DNA of 35,543 bases from Sphingobacterium shayense (lineage in GTDB: Bacteria > Bacteroidota > Bacteroidia > Sphingobacteriales > Sphingobacteriaceae): NCBI RefSeq assembly GCF_013179575.1, contig NZ_JABMCQ010000022.1, forward strand, positions 1 through 35,543, written 5' to 3'. This document shows, piece after piece, positions 11,072-18,725 of this stretch. Within the stretch, counting starts at the first letter, position 1. The number at the start of each line of letters is the position of its first letter. Under the pieces are notes generated by a model, which had not been told where the DNA came from, made no database searches, and saw nothing but the letters and a program-made list of their open reading frames with translations. The translations under genes and the position numbers were made by a program.

Positions 11072-11515
11072 TTAATTTGTCCAAGGAGCATTACCTGACA
11101 CGGTAATACCCATACTACGTGCTGTCCCAGCCACCATTTTCATAGCAGACTCTACAGTAAATGCGTTCAAGTCGGTCATTTTATCTTTAGCAATAACCTC
11201 AATTTGCTCCCAAGAAAGAGATGCAACTTTTTTACGGTTAGGCTCACCAGAACCACTCTTTAACTTAGCAGCATCTTTCAACTGCACAGCTACTGGAGGA
11301 GTTTTGATAATAAAATCAAATGACTTGTCACTGTAAACTGTAATGACAACAGGCAATACTTGTCCTGGTTTGTCTTGCGTACGAGCGTTGAATTGCTTAC
11401 AAAAGTCCATGATATTCACCCCTTTAGCACCTAACGCAGGTCCTACCGGAGGAGATGGATTTGCAGCACCGCCCTTTACTTGTAATTTTACTAACGCACT
11501 GACTTCTTTTGCCAT
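11072..11515 (-). CDS. rplK: 50S ribosomal protein L11
   Basis: L11 binds the GTPase-associated centre of 23S rRNA and is needed for RelA-type stringent sensing. The 147-residue protein begins with a short Bacteroidota N-terminus ([16 protein letters not shown]) followed by the conserved proline-rich [21 protein letters not shown]. The C-terminal RNA-binding domain ends [12 protein letters not shown]. It is the first gene of the rplKAJL-rpoBC unit, about 100 nt downstream of a strong promoter match. Confidence 0.99.
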   Translation of the reverse strand: MAKEVSALVKLQVKGGAANPSPPVGPALGAKGVNIMDFCKQFNARTQDKPGQVLPVVITVYSDKSFDFIIKTPPVAVQLKDAAKLKSGSGEPNRKKVASLSWEQIEVIAKDKMTDLNAFTVESAMKMVAGTARSMGITVSGNAPWTN

Positions 11516-11590
11516 TTTGTTTTGAATTTAATTGTTAAATGTTTGTTAGTAAGTTGGAAGCTTTAAACGTAACATTTATTTTCGAATGCC

Positions 11591-11610
11591 GTGATATACG
11601 AGTACGTCAC
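11591..11610 (-). promoter_or_regulatory. Hairpin in the rplK mRNA leader
   Basis: On the minus strand GTGACGTA-CTCG-TATATCAC folds into an 8-bp stem with one C-A mismatch and one G-T pair. It lies about 10-30 nt after the inferred transcription start and about 75 nt before the rplK ATG. Leaders at this place in other bacteria carry the L1 autoregulation site. I cannot show that this hairpin resembles the L1-binding rRNA element, so the role is open. Confidence 0.35.
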
Positions 11611-11624
11611 AACCAAACGAGGTG

Positions 11625-11655
11625 CAAAGATATATAAAATACTCCAATTACACAA
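11625..11655 (-). promoter_or_regulatory. Promoter of the rplK-rplA-rplJ-rplL-rpoB-rpoC unit
   Basis: Minus strand: TTGT at 11655-11652, 19 nt, then TATCTTTG at 11632-11625. The downstream box fits TAnnTTTG exactly and the upstream box differs from TTTG by a shift. It lies after the nusG terminator and about 110 bp before rplK, the position expected for a promoter that gives the ribosomal protein/polymerase genes their own transcript. Confidence 0.7.
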
Positions 11656-11716
11656 GAGGCATAATGAAATATTTCATAAAGTACAACTATTAAAATTATA
11701 AACGATCAAAGAAACG

Positions 11717-11735
11717 AAAAAGGGATCGCATCCCT
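11717..11735 (-). terminator. Second small hairpin with T-run after nusG
   Basis: Minus strand AGGGAT-GCG-ATCCCT followed by TTTT. The 6-bp stem can be lengthened by weaker pairs into the T-run. It lies about 30 bp beyond the main nusG terminator, upstream of the rplK promoter, and may act as a back-up terminator. Confidence 0.5.
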
Positions 11736-11762
11736 CTTCCAACTACTTATTAAAATACGTTT

Positions 11763-11800
11763 AAAACACAAAGATCCTCATGAAAGAGGATCTTTGTGTT
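11763..11800 (-). terminator. nusG intrinsic terminator
   Basis: A perfect 15-bp stem, AACACAAAGATCCTC (11765-11779) with GAGGATCTTTGTGTT (11786-11800), has a 6-nt loop and T-rich sequence after it on the minus strand. The first stem base overlaps the nusG stop codon. It closes the tRNA-Trp-secE-nusG transcript. Confidence 0.88.
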
Positions 11801-12344
11801 ATTCTTTTTCGACTTGCATGTAATTCAGCTCAAGTGGAGTCTTACGACCAAACACTTTAACCATTACAGTAAGCTTCTTTTTGTCTTCGTGAACTTCTTC
11901 TATTTCGCCAGTGAATCCATTAAACGGACCATCATTCACTTTCACAGTTTCACCCACATAAAAAGCAACGCTCATGCTCTCTCCTTGTTCTGCCATTTCA
12001 TCAACCTTCCCTAATATTCGGTTGACTTCAGCCGGACGCAATGGAATAGCATTCCCCGCTTTATCTCCTAGAAAACCTATAACGCTATTCAAATTTTTAA
12101 TAGCATGTTCAATCTCTCCATCTAAAGCTGCTTCAATTAGCACGTATCCGGGATAATAGTTGCGCTCTTTAGCAACCTTTTTTCCGTCTCGCATCTGATA
12201 GTACTTCTCCATTGGAATCAACACTTGAGGCACCAAATGCTGAATACCTAAGCGACTAACTTCAGCCTCTACGTATTGCTTTACTTTCTTTTCTTTTCCA
12301 CTAACGGCACGAACTACATACCATTTTAACGATTGATCTGCCAT
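11799..12344 (-). CDS. nusG: Transcription termination/antitermination protein NusG
   Basis: NusG binds RNA polymerase through its N-terminal NGN domain and couples it to Rho or to the leading ribosome through its KOW domain. The 181 residues show the NGN start KWYVVRAVSGKEKKVKQYVE (residues 7-26), the NYYPGYVLIEA segment, and the KOW motif VGETVKVNDGPFNGFTGEIEEV near 130-150. It lies 16 bp after secE, the near-universal secE-nusG pair. Its stop codon forms part of a terminator stem. Confidence 0.98.
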   Translation of the reverse strand: MADQSLKWYVVRAVSGKEKKVKQYVEAEVSRLGIQHLVPQVLIPMEKYYQMRDGKKVAKERNYYPGYVLIEAALDGEIEHAIKNLNSVIGFLGDKAGNAIPLRPAEVNRILGKVDEMAEQGESMSVAFYVGETVKVNDGPFNGFTGEIEEVHEDKKKLTVMVKVFGRKTPLELNYMQVEKE

Positions 12345-12360
12345 AAATATAAATGATAAA

Positions 12361-12555
12361 TTAGGAAGTAATCCCGTACAACAACTCTAACAGATTACTT
12401 GAGGCTTTATCCATTATAAAAACGAGTAACGCAATAAGTAAAGATGCCACTAAAACGACGACTGCGGAATTTTGCAACTGAGACCATGTTGGCCAAGTAA
12501 CCTTTTCCGTAACCTCGAGGTAGGACTCTTTAAAAAAATCAAGAACTTTAGCCAT
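12361..12555 (-). CDS. secE: Preprotein translocase subunit SecE
   Basis: Small essential clamp of the SecYEG channel in the inner membrane. The 64-residue single-span form is typical outside the enteric bacteria. An amphipathic N-terminal part, FFKESYLEVTEKVTWPTWSQ, carries the conserved KVTWPT motif, and one transmembrane helix (about 30-49, AVVVLVASLLIALLVFIMDK) follows. It is co-transcribed with the upstream tRNA-Trp (23 bp gap) and with nusG. Confidence 0.97.
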   Translation of the reverse strand: MAKVLDFFKESYLEVTEKVTWPTWSQLQNSAVVVLVASLLIALLVFIMDKASSNLLELLYGITS

Positions 12556-12578
12556 TTCAGTTTACCTAAATTATTTTG

Positions 12579-12649
12579 CACGGGCACCAGGACTCGAACC
12601 CAGACCAAAGGTTTTGGAGACCTTCGTTCTACCTTTAAACTATGCCCGT
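12579..12649 (-). tRNA. tRNA-Trp (anticodon CCA)
   Basis: A 71-nt cloverleaf with acceptor stem ACGGGCA/TGCCCGT, discriminator G, D-arm GTTT...GAAC and anticodon stem AAGGT/ACCTT around CTCCAAA, giving CCA (forward 12615-12617). The T-arm is CTGGG TTCGAGT CCTGG. No 3' CCA is encoded. It sits between its promoter and secE. Confidence 0.96.
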
Positions 12650-12669
12650 GTAAATTTGTTTTACTGCTG

Positions 12670-12701
12670 CAAATATAGCGTTTAGCTGGTATTAGAGCAA
12701 A
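12670..12701 (-). promoter_or_regulatory. Promoter of tRNA-Trp-secE-nusG
   Basis: Minus strand: TTTG at 12701-12698, 20 nt, then TATATTTG at 12677-12670. Both boxes match the Bacteroidota consensus exactly. Transcription would start about 12-15 nt before the mature tRNA-Trp 5' end, directly after the tuf terminator. Confidence 0.82.
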
Positions 12702-12746
12702 TATTATTTGTTTTTTTTTATATTTTTTGAAACTACTATCGTTAAG

Positions 12747-12784
12747 AAAAAACAAGCTAATCAGCATCAGCCGATTAGCTTGTT
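12747..12784 (-). terminator. tuf intrinsic terminator
   Basis: A perfect 12-bp stem, AACAAGCTAATC (12751-12762) with GATTAGCTTGTT (12773-12784), has a 10-nt loop. On the minus strand it is followed by TTTT. It separates tuf from the tRNA-Trp promoter. Confidence 0.9.
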
Positions 12785-12809
12785 TCTATAGTAGTTTAAT
12801 CAAAAAAGA

Positions 12810-13997
12810 TTACGCTGTAATTTCAGTTACCTGACCAGCACCAACAGTTCTACCACCTTCACGGATAGCGAAACGTAAACCTTTTTCCATCGCGATCGCA
12901 TTGATCAATTTAACGGAAATAGTAACGTTATCACCTGGCATAACCATTTCAGTACCTTCTGGTAAAGAGATTTCTCCTGTTACGTCTGTCGTACGGAAGT
13001 AGAACTGAGGACGGTATTTGTTGAAGAATGGAGTGTGACGACCACCTTCAGCTTTTGACAATACATAAACCTCAGCTTTGAAGTCCGTGTGAGGAGTTAC
13101 ACTACCTGGTTTACAAATAACCATACCACGACGGATATCAGTTTTTTCAATACCACGTAATAATAAACCTACGTTATCACCCGCTTCACCGTAATCTAAT
13201 ATTTTACGGAACATCTCAACACCTGTGACTGTAGATTTTAAGTTCTCAGCACCCATACCTAAGATTTCAACTGGATCCCCAGAATTGATTACACCTCTTT
13301 CGATACGTCCAGTTGCAACTGTACCACGACCAGTGATCGAAAATACATCTTCAATAGGCATTAAGAATGGTAACTCAGTCAGACGTGGAGGAATTGGAAT
13401 GTAGTTATCTACAGCATCCATTAATTCCATGATTTTGTCTACCCATTCAGGCTCACCGTTCAAAGCACCTAGCGCAGATCCTTTAACTACAGGAATATCA
13501 TCACCTGGGAATTCGTAGAATGATAATAATTCACGAACTTCCATTTCAACTAAGTCAAGCAATTCGGCATCATCCACCAAGTCAGTTTTGTTCATGAAAA
13601 CAACTAGTGCAGGTACACCTACCTGGCGAGCTAATAGAATGTGCTCACGAGTTTGAGGCATTGGACCGTCAGTAGCCGCAACTACGATGATCGCACCATC
13701 CATCTGTGCAGCACCAGTTACCATGTTTTTCACGTAATCGGCGTGACCTGGACAGTCAACGTGCGCATAGTGACGGTTAGCTGTTGAATACTCAACGTGT
13801 GAGGTATTGATTGTAATACCACGCTCTTTTTCTTCAGGAGCAGAGTCAATTGAATCAAATGAACGAGCTTCTGACAAACCTTTATCAGCTAATACCTTTG
13901 TGATAGCAGCTGTAGTAGTTGTTTTACCGTGGTCAACGTGACCGATCGTACCAATGTTTAAGTGGGGCTTACTACGGTCAAATTTCTCTTTTGCCAT
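12810..13997 (-). CDS. tuf: Elongation factor Tu
   Basis: EF-Tu is the GTPase that delivers aminoacyl-tRNA to the ribosome. The 395-residue protein carries the P-loop GHVDHGKT (19-26), the switch I region [12 protein letters not shown] (59-70), switch II DCPGH (81-85) and NKTD (136-139), followed by beta-barrel domains 2 and 3 ending [14 protein letters not shown]. It lies 73 bp downstream of tRNA-Thr(GGT), as tufB does in E. coli. Besides read-through from the tRNA promoters, a promoter match overlaps the end of that tRNA gene. Confidence 0.99.
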   Translation of the reverse strand: MAKEKFDRSKPHLNIGTIGHVDHGKTTTTAAITKVLADKGLSEARSFDSIDSAPEEKERGITINTSHVEYSTANRHYAHVDCPGHADYVKNMVTGAAQMDGAIIVVAATDGPMPQTREHILLARQVGVPALVVFMNKTDLVDDAELLDLVEMEVRELLSFYEFPGDDIPVVKGSALGALNGEPEWVDKIMELMDAVDNYIPIPPRLTELPFLMPIEDVFSITGRGTVATGRIERGVINSGDPVEILGMGAENLKSTVTGVEMFRKILDYGEAGDNVGLLLRGIEKTDIRRGMVICKPGSVTPHTDFKAEVYVLSKAEGGRHTPFFNKYRPQFYFRTTDVTGEISLPEGTEMVMPGDNVTISVKLINAIAMEKGLRFAIREGGRTVGAGQVTEITA

Positions 13998-14044
13998 GTT
14001 TATGCGAATTAGTAATTATAAAATATTTCTTATTTGTTCTTTTA

Positions 14045-14070
14045 CAAAAGTAAAAACTTTTTTCAATACG

Positions 14071-14077
<7 letters not shown>
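14045..14077 (-). promoter_or_regulatory. Possible internal promoter of tuf, overlapping tRNA-Thr(GGT)
   Basis: Minus strand: TTTG at 14077-14074, inside the 3' acceptor strand of tRNA-Thr, then 21 nt, then TACTTTTG at 14052-14045, 47 bp before the tuf ATG. Both boxes fit the consensus. The spacing is at the long end, and the overlap with a constrained tRNA sequence makes a chance match possible. Confidence 0.42.
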
Positions 14078-14142
<65 letters not shown>

Positions 14143-14235
14143 TTTTCTAAAAGCTTATTTACAGATAAATGCCCCCACCTTATTTTGAATATATTAACCA
14201 AAAAAGACAGAGACTTAATCTATTGTTAAAAATTG

Positions 14236-14308
14236 AGCGGAAGACGGGTCTCGAACCCGCAACCTATAGCTTGGAAGGCTATCGCTCTACCAATTGAGCT
14301 ACTTCCGC
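14236..14308 (-). tRNA. tRNA-Gly (anticodon TCC)
   Basis: A 73-nt cloverleaf with acceptor GCGGAAG/CTTCCGC, D-arm GCTC...GAGC, anticodon TCC in CTTCCAA, and T-arm with GGTTCGAGACC. Discriminator T, no encoded CCA. Third tRNA of the cluster. Confidence 0.97.
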
Positions 14309-14362
14309 TTTTTGCTACTCCCTCACCTTAATACTAGATGAGGGTAGGTAACAGTTTTAGTG

Positions 14363-14443
14363 TGGAGGGAGAAGGATTCGAACCTTCGAAGCCGAAGCAA
14401 CGGATTTACAGTCCGTCCCATTTGACCGCTCTGGAACCCCTCC
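14363..14443 (-). tRNA. tRNA-Tyr (anticodon GTA)
   Basis: An 81-nt class II tRNA with acceptor GGAGGGG/TCCCTCC, long variable arm GCTTCGGCTTC, anticodon GTA in the loop CTGTAAA, and T-arm GAAGG TTCGAAT CCTTC. Discriminator A, no encoded CCA. Second tRNA of the cluster. Confidence 0.97.
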
Positions 14444-14469
14444 AGACCTGCAAATAAATTTGCATTTGG

Positions 14470-14542
<73 letters not shown>

Positions 14543-14571
14543 GTGTTTTATCAAAAACTTAAAAAAAACTC

Positions 14572-14582
14572 TCTTAAAGAAC
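14572..14582 (-). promoter_or_regulatory. boxA-like element, second copy
   Basis: Minus strand GTTCTTTAAGA, 30 nt before tRNA-Thr(TGT) and 27 nt after the weaker promoter match. It resembles the rRNA boxA antitermination element (GCTCTTTAACA in E. coli) and repeats GTTCTTTAA from the copy at 14665-14675. Confidence 0.45.
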
Positions 14583-14608
14583 TTCTGTCGTTTTTCAGAC
14601 AGCGAGTG

Positions 14609-14639
14609 CAAAAATCCAATTTACTTTTGATATTTGCAA
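14609..14639 (-). promoter_or_regulatory. Possible second promoter (P2) of the tRNA-tuf unit
   Basis: Minus strand: TTGC at 14639-14636, 19 nt, then GATTTTTG at 14616-14609. The TTTG part of the downstream box is present, but TA is replaced by GA, and the upstream box is one base off register. It would start transcription about 60 nt before the first tRNA. Confidence 0.38.
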
Positions 14640-14664
14640 GTTTTTTGAAAACTTTTTTTTACGT

Positions 14665-14675
14665 TGTTAAAGAAC
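14665..14675 (-). promoter_or_regulatory. boxA-like element, first copy
   Basis: Minus strand GTTCTTTAACA, about 50 nt downstream of the strong promoter of this unit. It is a close match to the boxA antitermination element of stable RNA leaders, where the Nus factors assemble. The position in a tRNA-first transcript makes that role plausible. Confidence 0.5.
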
Positions 14676-14725
14676 TCTTTCTTCATCGTTATCGAACTGT
14701 GTAACACTGTTTGATTTTGATGATG

Positions 14726-14755
14726 CAAAGATAGTGACAATGACGAAACTTCAAA
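14726..14755 (-). promoter_or_regulatory. Main promoter (P1) of the tRNA-Thr/Tyr/Gly/Thr-tuf unit
   Basis: Minus strand: TTTG at 14755-14752, 18 nt, then TATCTTTG at 14733-14726, an exact TAnnTTTG box. The transcript would have a leader of about 180 nt before tRNA-Thr(TGT), containing two boxA-like elements. It lies in the 319-bp gap before the divergent outer-membrane protein gene. In the rest of that gap (14756-14861) I see no convincing promoter for the divergent gene. Confidence 0.82.
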
Positions 14756-14861
14756 AACATTTCGTAAAAAAATATCGTCTTTTTCACCATATACTTGATA
14801 TGCAAGGAAATAATTTACATATTGCGCCGCCTTTTTAAAGCAATAAAAAGATTAAAAATTA

Positions 14862-16022
14862 ATGAGACTTCGTATCAACGCATACCATAGCATATTACCG
14901 CTCCTTTTTTCAGCGGTATTTTTAACAAAAAACATCCACGCTCAAGAACAGAATCTTATTAAGAAAACGTTCGATAAGTTGTTTTCTTCTCAGAAAGATT
15001 CCACTCGAAGTGCTAGCCTTATGGTATTACCCGCTGTGGGATACGCGCAAGAGTCCGGATTCGAGTACGGCATCGCTGGAACATACAATTTCTATTTGGA
15101 TAAGTTAGATCCGGAAAGCAGAACATCAAACATAACGCTAATCGGAACTTTGACAACCAAAAATCAAAAAAACATCAAGCTCTTAAGTGATATATGGACC
15201 AAAGAAAACAGGTACCATATACTCTCAGAACTACGATATCGAGATTGGCCATTCAATTTTTACGGCCTAGGCTCTGACACCTGGATTGCAGATGAAGATT
15301 TCCTAGAGCAAAAGCTAGTCCGTGCGAAATTCGATATAGAAAAAAACATTGCCAAGAATCTTTATATCGGGATAAATACGACATATGAATATTTTAAATT
15401 TCGAGACCGAGAGTTGGGAGGTATTTTCGATCAGCCAGAAGTGTTAGGTAAAGACGGGGGACAATATATCGCTGTAGGAGCGTCCTCTCTCTATGACAAC
15501 CGGAACAACACAACATACACAACAAAAGGTCTATATGCTCGTGTGAAATATGCTTATGCGCCGAATTTCTGGGGAGATGATAATTTTTCCGGCAATCTTA
15601 TCGAAACCGATTTACGAGGCTTTCAACCGCTTTCAAAACAATTGACGGTGGCCGGTCAGATTCTTTACAGGGGAACTTACGGCAATAACGCTCCATTTTA
15701 CACATTCCGTGACCTTGGCGGAGATATGACCATGCGGGGATATTATTCAGGTAGGTACAAAGACAGGAACTATATTACAGCTCAAGCAGAGATACGGTAT
15801 CGTTTTATGCCTCGATTCGGTGTCGTCGGTTTTGCAGGAACCGGTAGCACCTTTTCAAAGGAGCATAACGTTCGGCTAGTACCTAGCTATGGTGGTGGAA
15901 TTCGCTACTTTTTCAGCCTAGAACATAATAGCACAATACGTTTCGATTATGCGTTCGGCGAGAAGCGCCCTGGAGAAAAAAGACAATCAGGCTTTTACTT
16001 AAGTATAAGCGAAGCTTTTTAG
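14862..16022 (+). CDS. Omp85/BamA-like outer-membrane beta-barrel protein
   Basis: A 386-residue protein with an N-terminal signal peptide (hydrophobic 11-22, likely cleaved after NIHA at residue 27). The rest alternates aromatic and polar residues as expected for a beta-barrel and ends in a terminal Phe (SISEAF), the usual C-terminal barrel signal. MRGYYSGRYKDRN at 291-303 matches the VRGY/F motif of the Omp85 L6 loop. POTRA domains are absent or minimal, since only about 25 residues separate the signal peptide from the barrel. It therefore looks like the short 'surface antigen' or patatin-associated barrel type, not BamA itself. It has no operon partner: the tRNA unit diverges upstream and the next gene converges. 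Substrate unknown. Confidence 0.8.
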   Translation: MRLRINAYHSILPLLFSAVFLTKNIHAQEQNLIKKTFDKLFSSQKDSTRSASLMVLPAVGYAQESGFEYGIAGTYNFYLDKLDPESRTSNITLIGTLTTKNQKNIKLLSDIWTKENRYHILSELRYRDWPFNFYGLGSDTWIADEDFLEQKLVRAKFDIEKNIAKNLYIGINTTYEYFKFRDRELGGIFDQPEVLGKDGGQYIAVGASSLYDNRNNTTYTTKGLYARVKYAYAPNFWGDDNFSGNLIETDLRGFQPLSKQLTVAGQILYRGTYGNNAPFYTFRDLGGDMTMRGYYSGRYKDRNYITAQAEIRYRFMPRFGVVGFAGTGSTFSKEHNVRLVPSYGGGIRYFFSLEHNSTIRFDYAFGEKRPGEKRQSGFYLSISEAF

Positions 16023-16210
16023 ACAAAGACAAACTGATCCAACACTTTGGTCTTGAAATCCCAAAAGGCATTATTAAAAAAAGTCAACAATATATTCTGA
16101 GAACAAACTTCAGAAAACCGAAGGTTTACTCATCAATGCTTGCCAGCCAATGGGAAACGGAAGAGAGGTTAATAGTTGTTAAGAAACAAAGTGTTAGGCA
16201 TCCTTATATT

Positions 16211-16696
16211 TCAACGATTTCTACGCCAATAAGGAAAGCGTAACTTAAAATTTTCTTTATGTTGTTCGTCTCGTTTAAGAACTATACCAAAATGGAATAA
16301 ATCAATTGAGACTACAATAGATTCACTTTCTATCAGCTTATTCCATTTCCTTACATCTAGATAAGGCTCTTGAATAATTAGTAGCTGCCCGTGGTCAACA
16401 CGCTCAATTAAATCCTCAACTCTATCTTTAGCTAGGTCTGCCCAATAAGCTTCTGCTTCTACCCTTCCCTTATCGCTAAGCTTATCGATACCTAAATATT
16501 TTAAAATATCCTCCACCAACCAAAAATAGTTAGGTTTTTTCTTCCATTCGCAACGGATCGAAACAATCGTCTTGCTCCTAATCAACTCACTCGAATAGAT
16601 AACGTCGCTTGCAATATTATAAACAAACGGAGAATGAGTTCCATGTCGGCTATTGGAGCAGAGAAAATGTCGAACTAATGCGAGGAAATACAACAT
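16211..16696 (-). CDS. Shortened relative of a Bacteroidota SAM-methyltransferase family, SAM-binding core absent
   Basis: A 161-residue protein from the ATG at 16696. The N-terminal RHGTHSPFVYNIASDVIYS (17-35) and the C-terminal LLIIQEPYLDVRKWNKL...SIVVSIDLFHFGIVLKRDEQ...FKLRF resemble the two ends of Bacteroidota O-methyltransferase-like proteins of about 240-270 residues as I remember them. The middle, which should carry the ELGTSLG-type SAM-binding glycine motif and the acidic motif II, is missing or replaced by about 60 unrelated residues. It is probably not a methyltransferase. It may be a diverged structural relative or a gene in decay, although the frame is intact. A TTG at 16735 would add 13 residues; the ATG gives the family-like N-terminus. 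Confidence 0.6.
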   Translation of the reverse strand: MLYFLALVRHFLCSNSRHGTHSPFVYNIASDVIYSSELIRSKTIVSIRCEWKKKPNYFWLVEDILKYLGIDKLSDKGRVEAEAYWADLAKDRVEDLIERVDHGQLLIIQEPYLDVRKWNKLIESESIVVSIDLFHFGIVLKRDEQHKENFKLRFPYWRRNR

Positions 16697-16783
16697 AAAA
16701 CAAAAATACGCTTTTCCATATTTAGCCCGCCCCAATAAAGATGGTTAACTCAACTTTTCTAAAAAATTTCGTAATTTCGAGTA

Positions 16784-17632
16784 ATGAACGAGCAGGAATT
16801 AAAAGCACTTATCTCTCTTTTGGACGATCCCGATAACGAAATATATCAGGAACTGGAAGAAAAACTGATCACATGTGGCCCAGATGTGATCCCTTTACTT
16901 GAACATTCATGGGAGACTTCATTTGATATTTTATTACAAGGACGCGTCGAACAAATCATACACAAAATTCAGTTTAATGAAGTAAAAACAGATCTTCAAC
17001 TATGGAAAATCAGTAATCAGGAGGACTTGCTAGAAGGATTACTAATCATCAACCGATATCAATATCCAAATTTAGCAGACGAAGAAATCCACACAAAGTT
17101 AGCAGAACTTAGACGAGACGCATGGTATTACCTAATGTATGAAATGAGTCCTATTGAAAAGATAAAGTTATTAAACAATGTACTTTTCCAAGAATTTGGG
17201 CTTTCTGGTAATGCATCAGATTACCACGCGCCACAAAACTCATTCATTAACAAAGTCCTCGAAACAAAAAAGGGTAATCCGATTTCCTTAGCCTGTATTT
17301 ATAGCTTGGTTGCGCAACGACTCGATATCCCGGTATATGGAGTAAACCTTCCAAAACATTTTGTTTTAGCTTATATGAAAGAAGACGCCCCGGACGAGGT
17401 GCTTTTTTACATAAATGTTTTTAACCGAGGACAGATTATGCGGGAAAGCGATCTCATATCTTTCCTTCATCAATTAAACTTGCCCGCAAGCGATGAATTC
17501 ATAAAACCCTGCGACAATCTATCGATCATTAAACGGGTACTACGAAATTTAATCTCAGCTTATAACCATATCGATAACATTGAAAAACGTGATGACGTAC
17601 AGCTCCTATTAGATCTTATTGAGGCAACGTAG
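16784..17632 (+). CDS. SirB1-family transglutaminase-like protein
   Basis: A cytoplasmic 282-residue protein. The N-terminal half is helical and acidic (about 1-95, HEAT-like look). The C-terminal half carries the SirB1/Transglut_core2 signature KGNPISLACIYSLVAQRLDIPVYGVNLPKHFVLAY (about residues 164-198), with the His of PKHF, and then FYINVFNRGQ. Related proteins often carry tetratricopeptide repeats and have no settled biochemical role. The gene is divergent from the methyltransferase relative (87 bp between ATGs), and its last 17 bp overlap the end of the opposing lipoprotein gene. Confidence 0.75.
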   Translation: MNEQELKALISLLDDPDNEIYQELEEKLITCGPDVIPLLEHSWETSFDILLQGRVEQIIHKIQFNEVKTDLQLWKISNQEDLLEGLLIINRYQYPNLADEEIHTKLAELRRDAWYYLMYEMSPIEKIKLLNNVLFQEFGLSGNASDYHAPQNSFINKVLETKKGNPISLACIYSLVAQRLDIPVYGVNLPKHFVLAYMKEDAPDEVLFYINVFNRGQIMRESDLISFLHQLNLPASDEFIKPCDNLSIIKRVLRNLISAYNHIDNIEKRDDVQLLLDLIEAT

Positions 17633-18725
17633 AATCATCACGCGTATCTAAAGCCAAGCCTACGGGAATTTGATCTCCTGTAGAAAGCTCCTTATCCGGC
17701 TCTACGTTACCGTTATCTGATATTTTAAATCGGAACACTTTCTTTGCACCCCTGTCTGCAACGTATAAATAAACGCCGGTTTCTCGAGTGTCAACAGCGA
17801 CATCTACAGGTTGGGTGAGTCCAGTGGCTACACCAGTGATCACGCGGGAAGGATTAATTGTAGCATCCCCTCCATCGCTTATAGTATTTGTAAAATTATC
17901 AAACACTAAGACACGCCCAGTACCTTCCGTTTGACCGTCTGCAAAATCCGTTATCGCTAAAACGTTCTTTACGGAGTCGAAAAACAATCCGCGCAAATTG
18001 GTTGCGTCTGTTATAGATAATGTCCGATCTGGCCGAATTGTAGCCGTAGAATCAACTGATGAAACTCCAATTGTGCTCAGACCTTTAAAGACATAAATAC
18101 CACTACCTGCCCCAATATTCGAAGTAAAAAGTCGATCTTCCGCGCTATTGTATGCGGCTCCCCACATACTAAAACCAGGCGTATATAATTTTTTATAGGG
18201 AACGGTTTGATCTTGACTTCTAGCTTTGGGTCTATCTACAACGTAAATTCCAGGAGTCGCACTGGTCGAATTAACAATATACATTTCATCATAACCCCTG
18301 TTATAAGCAAGACCACGCACATTGGAAAGCAATCGATGACGTATCTTACCCCTATTCGATAAAACCCCGGTCTTTTCCCCGACATCCATTATATAGACCC
18401 CTGTATCGACAATCCCTGGTAAGTTCCCACTTGCTTGAAACAAGCCTTTTAAGAAAGGGTTAAAATAAATAACACCCCCTCCTTTTGCTTCGGATACAGT
18501 TCCTAATGAATACCGAAACTCAGACGAATCCGCGGGATAAATCACTCGAACATTAGTATCGGCAACGCCAGCGTTAGAGCTGTTATACGCTTCGAAAGAC
18601 ACATATAATCTAGAAAATTTTTTAGTTTCTAAATTAGGTTCCGAATCATCCATTTCGCAGGCGTAGAAACCAGTCAATAATACAATTGAAGCAAACACCT
18701 TATACATATTGTCAATCTTGAACAT
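17616..18725 (-). CDS. Beta-propeller lipoprotein, probably surface exposed
   Basis: A 369-residue protein with a lipoprotein signal peptide: hydrophobic FASIVLLTGFYA, then Cys23 as the lipidation site. The residues right after it, EMDDSE, are acidic and resemble the lipoprotein export signal that sends Bacteroidota lipoproteins to the cell surface. The body contains spaced repeats of the NHL/YncE propeller type: RGLAYNRGYDEMYIVNS, WGAAYNSAEDRLFTSNI, RGLFFDSVKNVLAITDF, PVDVAVDTRETGVYLYVADRG and VGLALDT. Such propellers usually bind ligands or partners and need not be enzymes. A second Met at residue 7 is also possible. Function unknown. The 229 bp between this gene and queH show no clear promoter. 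Confidence 0.7.
   Translation of the reverse strand: MFKIDNMYKVFASIVLLTGFYACEMDDSEPNLETKKFSRLYVSFEAYNSSNAGVADTNVRVIYPADSSEFRYSLGTVSEAKGGGVIYFNPFLKGLFQASGNLPGIVDTGVYIMDVGEKTGVLSNRGKIRHRLLSNVRGLAYNRGYDEMYIVNSTSATPGIYVVDRPKARSQDQTVPYKKLYTPGFSMWGAAYNSAEDRLFTSNIGAGSGIYVFKGLSTIGVSSVDSTATIRPDRTLSITDATNLRGLFFDSVKNVLAITDFADGQTEGTGRVLVFDNFTNTISDGGDATINPSRVITGVATGLTQPVDVAVDTRETGVYLYVADRGAKKVFRFKISDNGNVEPDKELSTGDQIPVGLALDTRDDSTLPQ

Noticed and set aside
16022..16243. Plus-strand frame running from the end of the outer-membrane protein gene to 16243
   Set aside because: It has only a late ATG (about 35 codons), overlaps the end of the opposite-strand gene, and resembles no family I can name.
16697..16735. 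TTG start extending the methyltransferase relative by 13 residues
   Set aside because: The ATG at 16696 gives the N-terminus expected from the family, and the TTG lies within the short divergent gap.
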